Below are positions 55,741 through 64,000 of a DNA stretch of 64,000 bases, piece by piece. A program made the translations under genes and the position numbers. The stretch's first letter is position 1. Every line of letters begins with the position of its first letter. Location of the stretch: positions 31,315,001 through 31,379,000 of the forward strand of contig OX419758.1 of the NCBI GenBank assembly GCA_948567375.1, in the 5' to 3' direction. Below the pieces are notes generated by a model. The model ran no database searches. It was not told the origin of the DNA and saw only the letters and a program-made list of their open reading frames with translations. The stretch comes from Lunularia cruciata (Eukaryota > Streptophyta > Marchantiopsida > Lunulariales > Lunulariaceae).

Positions 55741-56130
55741 TCACAAAACTGCTAACCTGGTCTATAGGAGGCTATCTCCTCCCAATAGTCAATATTGAAA
55801 CCGATGGGACTGATGGGATATAACATTGCTCTCCCAACTAACATATCATATGACTCGACCATAGTTACAATGGCTTGAGCTCTCACCACATAGCTATCAG
55901 TTGGATGACTAGGCTGAATTTGGACAACAAGCTCTCCACATGTGATGTACTGTGTAGAACCATCTCCTAGAGATAGCTAGATTTGAAATGGACACCTCTC
56001 CACACTGGTCTTCAATAACTCCAGACCAACAATTGTAGCCTTCCCCAACATAAGAGGTTGTGCATCAAAGTCAAGTAAGACCCTTTGTGGTGTATAGACC
56101 TCCCTAAAGATCACACCAACCAAAAAGTCC
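55741..56130 (-). pseudogene. E9 aspartic protease-like domain (decayed)
   Basis: Minus strand near 56030-56085: VLLDFDAQPLMLGKATIVGL, where DFDA replaces the usual D-S/T-G-A active site. It continues with LSLGDGSTQYITCGELVVQI (about 55915-55975) and YDMLVGRAMLYPISPIGFNI (about 55800-55855). The 'YD.LVG..VLYP.GF.IDYW' block is the C-terminal part of this type of retroelement protease. Confidence 0.65.
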
Positions 56131-56134
56131 TCTT

Positions 56135-56548
56135 CTAAATATCCAACATGACAACTCCATGTGTAAATTGTGCTTGCTCAAAGGCTGGTCTAGTTTGTAA
56201 CTCCTCCAATCTAACTGCAGCTGCTTGCCATAAACCACAAATCATTGAATGGATCCCATGCTCCTCAACCAAGTCAACTCCAGTGTCAACCACCTCTAAT
56301 CTAGTAGTAGGAACCACATCATATCTATTGTCACAAAGCATGGCAGCTAATTGAAACAGTGGAGTTGGGTCAATTCCTAATGTACACATGTCATTGGTTG
56401 AGAATAATAGAAAGCGCATAATCAGTTGAAGCGCCCTCAACATTGTACTGGACTCAATCTGTGTAGTAACAAGTGGCTGACTAGTAGGTAGTCCATCATG
56501 CATCCCATCACCACCTACCACATCTACACTAGGACGTTTAGGAGCCAT
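56135..56548 (-). pseudogene. E9 gag-pol junction open frame
   Basis: Open for 137 codons: MAPKRPSVDVVGGDGMHDGL, RALQLIMRFLLFSTNDMC, GIDPTPLFQLAAMLCDNRYD, GIHSMICGLWQAAAVRLEEL. Ends at the protease. Real Met at its start (56548) preceded by frame-broken sequence. Function unknown; likely the segment between nucleocapsid and protease. Confidence 0.5.
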
Positions 56549-56859
56549 AGATGTTGTTTGTAGTGCTTTAGAGAGTGTAAAAGACTGGGGAAGTCTGACT
56601 TATCTACCAACTTATCCTCTCTATGGATCCAACTCCACTGATGCTCCTCTAGGCTCTAGAGCACTACAACACTCCTAGTCACTATGGCAAATGCATCCAC
56701 TTGTGCTGCTCCGCACATGAAATCCAAGACATCTCTATCACAAGCATATGAGGTGGAAGCCTCAACACCTGGATTTGATCTCCTCTGAGCTATGGCCATG
56801 CTAGCTAATCTCGGCTCCAATTGCTCAATCCGAGTAGCCATGGCTGTATCAAAAGTAAG

Positions 56860-57140
56860 GGCAGGTACTACACCCTACTAGGTGTGGATCCTCTACCACC
56901 ACCTTGTCCTCCATGACCTGGAGCTCCTCTACCACCTGCCATAGCAGCCTTACCACTCTATAACTTTGGGTGTAGGTCAAAGCATTGGTCACTAGTGTGA
57001 CCAAATCTTTGGCAATGCTCACATTATCTCTGTATTGGCTGTGATGCACTAGAGGTATTGGGTCTGCTGCCTTGAGTGCACTCTCTCTGGTGATGAGGTC
57101 CACCACAAGTCCAACAAACAACACCACCACTCACTAACTA
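56860..57140 (-). pseudogene. E9 gag with two zinc knuckles
   Basis: Minus strand from 57130: CWTCGGPHHQREC (C-x2-C-x3-H-x4-C) and about 25 residues on CEHCQRFGHTSDQC (C-x2-C-x4-H-x4-C), followed by FDLHPKL. Paired knuckles, the first with a shortened gap, differ from the single knuckle of LTR-A gag. Confidence 0.8.
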
Positions 57141-58230
57141 TTGCTGACCCAAAAATAAAGGTAAGGGTTTGGCAACACTAAGCACTCCACTTGCTCCATA
57201 AGATCTAGGTTGTCCACCATATCCTCAAAAACCAACATGGCATGGTGCACTTTAGAAGAAGTAACAATTGTGGATGAGGTCTCCCTACCAAACCTAGATG
57301 TCACCACTCTCTCTTCCACCATGTTGACCTCAATATGCTCAGCCACACCAAAGACCGTTGCCAAAGTAGGTGAAGTAGCCTATAACAACATAGCATGACG
57401 TACTCTACTTTGCAATTCCATGTTCAGTATCCCATACCAAAACTGAACTTCTTGGGCCTTAGTAACTTCTTGAGTAAAATTGATCAGCCGTCTCATGCAA
57501 GTGTATGCCTCACATAGACGCTCTCTAGCCTTTTGTTGGAACTCTTACAACCTCATCAACTTGTCAATCCGCACTCCTTGGTAGTTCCTCAAACACTAGA
57601 AGAACTCCACCATGGGATTAAACCCGGTACTACACCACTCCCTATAAAAGTACCTCCACTTGTAGTAGCACCATCTCCAAGAGATACACCAATGCTACTA
57701 GAGCTAGAACTTGTGAGTACAACCAATCTTTTCCTAGAGATTGAGCCTAAAGTAATAGAGACATAGTTTGGAGACCAATACTATCTCCATAGCTCAATTT
57801 TCTCCAAGTGAGCTCTCCTAAACTCATGGAAGTTGACCATCAGCAGACCCTCCAAATGCTGAAACAACCTCTTCCATACCATGAAGAGTGTGAACAAAGT
57901 TGAGTTCCACATCTACTATAGATCACACCAACTATCAAACTCCTAGACAAAGTCATCTAACTCAATGGTACCCATTGTACCAGAGTAACACATAGGACCT
58001 ATAGAGCCCCCATAAACCTCATCTATGTCCCACAATAATTGTGCAAACACACCAAGTGCACTCTCAAGTGGGTCAACTCTTGTGTCAAACTCCAACTCAG
58101 AATCACTCTCCTCTCTCACTAGGACCTAAGATATAGGTTGATACCTATTGCCACTCCTAGTAAACCCATTGCATATTGCAATGCTATCTCCTCCAAAATC
58201 CCCAAAGAACTCCATCATGACAAAGTAACT
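57141..58230 (-). pseudogene. E9 gag capsid region (decayed)
   Basis: Open pieces such as 57364-57134 (MATVFGVAEHIEVNMVEERV) are short. Assigned to gag by position between the leader and the zinc knuckles; capsid motifs cannot be read reliably. Confidence 0.5.
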
Positions 58231-58750
58231 AGAAATTGCAACCCGCAACTATAACCTCCGCAAGTACTCCACCAAGTGCAACACCACCAACTAAACATCA
58301 TCAACTAATGTAGCTCTAACTACAACAACTACACTAAGGGAAAGCACAGCCTATAACCTACCATCATAACATGTACTCTCATGGTCTACAGGTCATCACT
58401 TCTTGCTTCATTGGAGATAAAAATAGGTAGTTTGATTGGTCATCACCCTAGCCTCACTATCGAGAGCACACCAAAGCACAAATGCTCTAAAGTCAAGGCA
58501 CCTCCTACAAACAAGGTGCACAAACATGAAGCATAAAATGGAGGGGATCCAATCATAAGAAATCTAAAAAAAAACCCTCCATCTCATAAATCAACACTAT
58601 ATTGACTTTGCCACCATTTGGCATTTGATATAATATGAGTTCTCTACTTTCTAAACTACCAAGATCACCAAGAATGGGATCAAGCTATCTCTCCTAGCCA
58701 AAGCTACAAGTGTATAGATAACAATAAAACAATCACTAAGACAACAAGTG

Positions 58751-58820
58751 AGGGTGGACCAGTTGGCTAGGGTGCTAGTCTAGGAACCAAAGATCTAGGG
58801 GTCAAACCTTGTTGTGCACA
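58751..58820 (+). other. tRNA-like segment (A- and B-box pattern), possible SINE head or tRNA pseudogene
   Basis: The order GGACCAGTTGGCTAGGGTGC ... GGAACCAAAGATCTAGGGGT ... CAAACCTTG resembles a tRNA gene: an A-box-like TTGGCTAGGGTGC, an anticodon-arm-like middle and a B-box-like GGGGTCAAACCT about 35 bp on. Stem pairing is incomplete, so not a functional tRNA. Confidence 0.35.
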
Positions 58821-58905
58821 ATCTAGCAAGATAGGCAAATTTTGCCAAATGTTGACCAAAATCTACTCTAAACTAGCTAGCCTCACATCAGCAAGCAGGC
58901 TTGCT

Positions 58906-59131
58906 GGCCTTTCTAGCTCTTCATAGCCTCTCATAGCCCACAAACCCACAAATATATATCTTGAGGCCTCTAAAAACCAAATGAGGTCTTTCTTCTTGCC
59001 ACTTTGAACCCTCTCCAAATCTGGCCTTTCTAGCTCTTCATAGCCTCTCATAGCCCACAAATATATATCTTGAGGCCTCTAAAAGCCAAATGAGGCCTTT
59101 CTTCTTGCCACTTTGAACCCTCTCCAAATCT
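58906..59131. repeat. Tandem duplication, 117-bp and 109-bp units
   Basis: Unit one 58906-59022 and unit two 59023-59131 both run from GGCCTTTCTAGCTCTTCATA to CTCTCCAAATCT; unit two lacks eight bases (one ACCCACAA-type step). Nearly identical, so a recent duplication inside the E9 leader. Confidence 0.85.
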
Positions 59132-59637
59132 GGCAAAACTCTTCCAAATCTTGCTAACGAGAAAAACTCCTCCAAATCTATAAAAATTCTCCAAATTTGG
59201 CCAAAATTTGAAGTAAATTCCAGCAAAAATTTGACATAATTCCCTAAAGTTGGCTGACTATCAAATCCTCCACTAACTCTCTACTTGAGCCAAATTGAAA
59301 TGACGGGTTTCTCCAAATCACAAATTCATGGAGATGGTTCCCAACTCCACCTTCAATTTCACTTTTTGAGCCTAACTTGCACTAGATTGGTCTTGCTTTC
59401 ACCTCTTGAGCTCAAAATCACAACCACTTCTCAAAAATTAACTCTCTTTGCTCAAAATTTAGCCAATGCTTCCGCACACCATCTGCCTCACTGCGAAATC
59501 TGCATCAATCAAACAAGCTTCTGCACACTAGGTAGAACCTAAACTCCAATTGAGCTACCAACAATCAAAAAGTCTTGGAGATACCACTAACACTCTTAGT
59601 TCTTACACCTAATTGCCCACTAACTTCACTTCTCTAA

Positions 59638-60050
59638 TGTAATTAGTTTGTTTACACAACTCAAATCACTCTCAATCAAATCAATACGTGATATGTCTCT
59701 CAATAATCTATCAAAAACTAGATATTGATTACAATCAAGCCACACCCACTCTAGCTAAGAGAATCCATGGGTATACTTTTGAAGTGAGCTCTCTAGAGCT
59801 GCACTCAAAAAGTATAACCCCTAGACTCAAGCTAGGTCTCAACCCTAACGGTCCTACTGACGGCACACCCAACGGTCCAGACGGTGCAAGTGACGGTGGG
59901 CACCACCATGTAGTCAATACCCCAAACACAAAATCTGTCTGTCAACAAGTAGTCTATGAGTAACTACCAAAATACTCTTGACTACAAACACTACTACTCC
60001 AGAGTCCAAGCAATCTAGGTGCAACTCTACAAATGGCATGACAATGTAGA
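59638..60050 (-). repeat. E9 right LTR-C (5' LTR)
   Basis: TGTAATTAGTTTG on the left; the similarity to the left LTR-C fades after CTACAAATGGCATGACA near 60045. The right end is not fixed and may extend to about 60115 (a CATATATAGTAGG sequence near 60101 could be part of its promoter). Confidence 0.75.
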
Positions 60051-60119
60051 CATGCCAAGAAAGCACACTACACAAAAATGCTATAGGTGCAATTTGCTCC
60101 ATATATAGTAGGCTTACCC

Positions 60120-60299
60120 CTCTACAATAGATCTGTAAGAATATCTATCAACATGCAAAATCCCCTATTACATACTCAAATATCCTTGATTGCATAAGAT
60201 GAAGTTAGATAAGTCCATCATACGGAGACTTGCCAATCTCAATAAAGGTTTTATTTTTTTATGTTGAATGGTTGACTAACCATACATGCTATAAGATCA

Positions 60300-60353
<54 letters not shown>

Positions 60354-62670
60354 TTATACTACTAAGGTTTTTACAAGAAACTTAAATTATTTATATCACA
60401 TATGTTTTTGGAAGTTACCTTTCCATTCTTTAAAGTCTTAAACCTTACTAAGGGGACTAACAATATGCTCCAACCTCTAAAATTAATTTTTCATCAGTAC
60501 TAGAAATTTAAATATTATAGAAAATTATTTTCTCCTATTATTTGATCCTCTAAAGAAAATGAAGTTTGGATTCAAATTTTGGATGCATGAACTAAAATGG
60601 AGCACTAAAGTCACCTAATAAATCAAAATCATCATCAAAGATTATAGTAGATGTGATTTTATCACCAAAATATTGAAACACCCTAATATAGTACAGTTTT
60701 AGTTTACAAACTATAGGTATTAGAAGCCTTATACAAGATTTTCTATCCAATCAAGTAAAAATAAATTACAAATGAACCTTTTTTATATAACATCTCTTTT
60801 GGCCAAAAAGCTATTAAAGCAAAGGAGAGTTTAAAAGAATTAGTGTTAGCATGGCCGAATGAAGCTTAGAAATGTATGAGATAGCTAGTTGATACTTAAG
60901 TACCCAATTTAAGTCTTGTTGAAGATAAATTACCTTATTGAAGATAAATTAACTTAGTTGAAGTCAAATTTAGATAAATGTTAAGTGATTAGAGTGCTAA
61001 TAAGTAGGATCAATATATTATATAAATTCAAATTATTTATACAATATGGACTTACTTGGCACTAAATTTACAAAATTGATACAAATATCAATTAATAGCT
61101 CTCAAATTTTACTTTGCCTTAAGTGGATCAACTAGGATCTCCTGATAATGATTTTCTATTTTTGATACTTGTACTTAACATATAATCCCTACTTGACTAA
61201 AAGAAGAATTATTTAATTGATAAAGAATTTATATAGGGTATGAGTTTTATAAAATTATAATATATAACCATATTAAAATTAAGTTTATGTATGATTCTTA
61301 AGGAAATTTAGAAACATACCAAGGACCATATACCTTAAATTTAACAAGCCATCCAAGATTCTAAATGGTTTTAATGAAACTAAATTTCTGGTGTTGTGTA
61401 TTGATGAGGTTGAAAAACATAGGAAGTGATGCATTGAAAGCATTCACTTGCACAAAATTGAAAAGAAGAGTAATAAAAGGAGCCAAAATGAGCAACATTA
61501 GGCTAAAAAGAAAACAAGAGTAATAATAAAGATGTTAAAGAAATTTTTTCTACTATAAGACTTTTACAAAGAAAAAGAAGAAAAAGAGGAGAATACAAGT
61601 ATAACACTCAAGGTAAAAGTGGTAAAAGAAGATGCTTAAAGGATACCATATAGCCAAAACATACTCCTCTACAAGTAAATGAACTCATACACGTAGTTAT
61701 TCAGTTTAATTAGTTGATAATTGATCCTCATATTATTTCAATAGTGAGATTATGTTCTTAATGAGTAGATTTGCAATGTCTTTCATCGTAATCAATGTCT
61801 AAATGAATTGAGATTATTCTATTTCCTTTCTAAATGGATTCATTTCTATGAGAAGATTTGCAACAAGTATCATTATCATAAGAGTGTCCATTGAGATTGT
61901 ATGGAATGGACAAAGGTCTTATATTAAGATTTTAAACTTCTCAATAAGCAAGTAAAGCATTAATCATCCATCATCAAAAGACTTTATTAATTGCTATTGA
62001 CTGGTTTAATTTAACACAAGCTTATGACACTACTTATAATAGATTGTCTTAATTGCACTTGCATTGTGTAGTTCTTTGTGTAGACATATTTAACATATAC
62101 AATGTTAATTTTGGTCAAGTTTACTCAAGCATCTAAAATAGTTGTGAAGCTCCAAATAACGCATATATTTTTCTATTCTACCATATTTTTTAGTATAGCT
62201 AGAGCAATATCATTCCTCTCATCTCAACATTTACACTTATGGTGTTATTACATTGAATGCTAATATAAAAAGCACTTCTACTATGTGCTCTTCTATGTAC
62301 CTGATTTTACCAAAGGCACAAGTTGTGCCTTTAGCCTTTTGGGATTTCTATCAAATTGTCAAGTAAAATTTTCACTTCCCAAAATAGTTGGCAACTATTT
62401 AAGAGTTGTGTATATGTATTTCTGGGTACTATTGCTATATTTTAATTGAAGAAATGAAATAAGATGACTATGCATAGCTTTTGGAATTATATTTAATGAT
62501 GTAGAAGCTGAATGTACAAAACAAACAATAGTTATTTCTTCTAATCTAAAATCCATTGTATGATCAGATTTCTTTAACTTTAAATTATTTGGCTTAGTAT
62601 GGGAAGTCAATTATTCATGTAGTTTTTGTTCTTTGTGTGAAGTATTTATGATCATGTTATAATTGAAGAT
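60120..62670. other. AT-rich spacer
   Basis: No gene recognised. It includes the (AT)n run at about 60300-60346 and long purine-rich stretches (61480-61650). The part left of the PBS at 62674 may be leader or gag of the element whose LTR starts at 62687, but no motif supports that. Confidence 0.45.
60303..60346. repeat. (AT)n microsatellite
   Basis: About 22 uninterrupted AT units. Confidence 0.95.
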
Positions 62671-62673
62671 TAA

Positions 62674-62686
62674 CACTCTAATACCA
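62674..62686 (-). promoter_or_regulatory. Primer-binding site of another LTR element
   Basis: Minus strand TGGTATTAGAGTG, resembling the iMet PBS, directly next to an LTR-like TGTTAGGTTTG start. Confidence 0.6.
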
Positions 62687-62900
62687 TGTTAGGTTTGTGC
62701 TATTTCACAAGAATAATAATAGACAAGATATGCAACTAAGAGATATTTTGATAAATCCAATGAGATGAATGAAGAATAAGAAATAGGGAATCCTTGAGTA
62801 TATTATACACTATGTCTCTATGACTATGACAAAAAAATATTTAGTACATCTAAGTTAGCATTGGTGGAGAATCCTTTGCTATAATAAGGTACTCTTACAA
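62687..62900 (-). repeat. LTR end, probably Copia-type (partial)
   Basis: In minus orientation the LTR ends CACAAACCTAACA next to the PBS, with a TATA-like GTATAATATACTC about 110 bp upstream (near 62800) preceded by CATAGAGACATAGTG. This layout is typical of short plant Copia LTRs. The far end was not found; 62900 is a placeholder. Confidence 0.5.
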
Positions 62901-63878
62901 ATAATAATAAATTTGATATGTGGATTTACATGTTAATACAAAATGAAGAGAAATGGGATGTGGAGCATATTGCACAAGGATAATTACATCAAGAAAAAAC
63001 TAAGAATGAAATAAAAAATTGTTTTTTGAACTTAAATTCTTTTTTTTCATGATTTCAAGTAATTACTTATTTGAGGAGAGAATATGACAAAATATGAAAC
63101 AAACCCACAAATTATTTTCTGATTGACTTAGCATAATGATGAAGCAATAATTTAATTCTTTTATAAGCCAATAATTAGGTATTTCCTTGTTCATAGAGGA
63201 TCCTTGTAGAAGATTTCTTACGTATACAGAAGTGCAGATAAGATCAAAGTATTCATAATATGATCAGAAAATATATAGGTTTAATAAATATATGAAAAGT
63301 AGTTGATATTATGTAATATAATAGTTGACATTATGTAATTTTCATTCCATTTACAATGGACACACTTGCCATGGCTATTGCGGGACATGTTAAAGGATAG
63401 ATGTCCATTGATAATGCCGGTATTACTTTTTAATATCTTGATGTATAAATTGAAATTCCGGTATAATTGAAAGCGGAACGGATAAATCTCTTGTAGTATG
63501 GTCAATGTCTAAACTGACTCTAATTATAATAAGTATGCCTAAATTTTCTTTTAAATTTTTTTCCTGTACATATGTAACTTCCTAAGAATATAAAGTATTA
63601 ATTGGATTATTATATGCATCTTATTTAGAATCCCACAATATAATGCAAAGGACCTGTAAAGTTTGAACCTCCATCAAGCAAGCAATAACAGGGTTGACTT
63701 CCTATCGAAAAGATTTAAGCAATATTTGCAAGTGAATTATAAATCAGGCATCATTACCCGTTCATACATCACCCATTCTCTTCTAGGGACTTTTAGCGGT
63801 TGATACTCTCAACTCATACTGTCGTAAGGTGGGAACTCAATCTTCGATTCTTTCTACTTCTAATTATTATCTATTAGA
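62901..63878. other. AT-rich upstream region of a possible gene
   Basis: AT-rich to about 63350, after which CpG dinucleotides reappear (GCCGG near 63417, GAAAGCGGAACGG near 63469, TTAGCGG near 63795). A TATA-like ATAAAGTATTAATTGG lies near 63590 and a pyrimidine tract TTCTCTTCTAG near 63777. These could be promoter and 5'UTR of the frame at 63879, which is an inference. Confidence 0.35.
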
Positions 63879-63897
63879 ATGGCTAGAACCAAGCACA
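63879..63897 (+). CDS. Possible first coding exon of a histone H3-like gene (CENH3 candidate), runs off the window
   Basis: ATG in the context GAATGG begins M-A-R-T-K-H and after one more base reaches GTAAGG, a consensus plant 5' splice site (63898-63903). Read without splicing, the frame stops after 22 codons, so an intron is needed. Histone H3 proteins start MARTKQ; plant centromeric H3 (CENH3) proteins in Arabidopsis, rice and maize start MARTKH. The local return of CpG supports a gene start. The match is only six residues and the rest of the gene is outside the window, so another gene or chance remains possible. Confidence 0.4.
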
Positions 63898-64000
63898 GTA
63901 AGGACTCTAAACTGTGCCGTCATTGCGTTTCTTTCCCAAAAGTTTGATGATGAATCCGTAGATGGAGAGGAAAACAATCTGCTGTGATTTGACTTCGTTA

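Larger units (their letters stand above)
58231..59637 (-). other. E9 5' leader
   Basis: No coding signal. It holds a tRNA-like segment (58751-58820) and a 117-bp tandem duplication (58906-59131), described separately. No iMet-type PBS was found beside the LTR; the minus strand reads TTAGAGAAGTGAAG there. Confidence 0.5.
50374..60050 (-). mobile_element. E9: Ty3-like element with LTR-C and a PHD-finger integrase
   Basis: Two similar LTR-C copies (about 50374-50845 and 59638-60050) enclose a minus-strand gag, protease, RT, RNase H, integrase and PHD finger, about 9.7 kb. It differs from the LTR-A elements in every domain. The outer ends are not precise, and no TSD was identified. Confidence 0.8.

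Noticed and set aside
63879-63947. 22-codon microprotein read straight through from MARTKH
   Set aside because: The strong GTAAGG donor after MARTKH and the histone-like start make an exon more plausible than a 22-residue product.

Overview
This is nuclear DNA from a large, repeat-rich land plant. About three quarters of it is decayed, nested LTR retrotransposons, mostly Ty3/gypsy. Evidence for a plant includes LTRs with TG...CA ends and 5-bp target-site duplications (TSDs), initiator-Met-tRNA primer-binding sites (PBS), chromodomain integrases, and very AT-rich, CpG-poor spacers. A gymnosperm would fit, but the species cannot be told. No bacterial, organellar, rRNA or CRISPR features were seen, and no intact protein-coding gene lies wholly inside the window.

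Layout. E1 (+, 1 to about 4450) is the 3' half of a Ty3/gypsy element, with a decayed coiled-coil ORF downstream of pol. E2 (-, 4457-8843) is a second Ty3/gypsy element lacking its integrase; its 5' LTR (family LTR-B) and PBS are clear. A solo LTR-B lies at 9072-9630. Then come members of one chromovirus family with LTR-A: E3 (-, 10048-16975, carrying two solo LTRs of other families), E4 (-, 18781-23465, exact TSD), E5 (-, 24849-30194), E7 (+, 34124-35457, interrupted), E6 (-, 35458-44096, sitting in the gag of E7 and itself interrupted by a 3-kb insertion that holds a solo LTR-B) and E8 (+, 44104-50235, with a solo LTR-D in gag). E9 (-, about 50374-60050) is a different Ty3-like element with LTR-C. 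Its integrase ends in a PHD-type zinc finger where LTR-A elements have a chromodomain. The remainder, 60.1-64 kb, is AT-rich spacer with a PBS/LTR end of another element near 62.68 kb.

How the parts work together. Each LTR-A element has the order LTR, PBS, gag (zinc knuckle), protease, repeat-containing linker, reverse transcriptase, RNase H, integrase, chromodomain, LTR. All copies carry stops and frameshifts, so none looks autonomous. The LTR-A promoter half (U3) is packed with alternating GAA/TTC pentamers upstream of a TATA box, which is the architecture of heat-shock elements.

Possible host sequence is limited to two places. One is a block at about 31.5-33.7 kb that keeps CpG dinucleotides and GC content. 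The other is the extreme right edge, where an ATG at 63879 encodes MARTKH followed at once by a consensus splice donor. MARTKH is how several plant centromeric histone H3 (CENH3) proteins begin, so a gene of that kind may start here and run off the window. That call rests on a six-residue match only.
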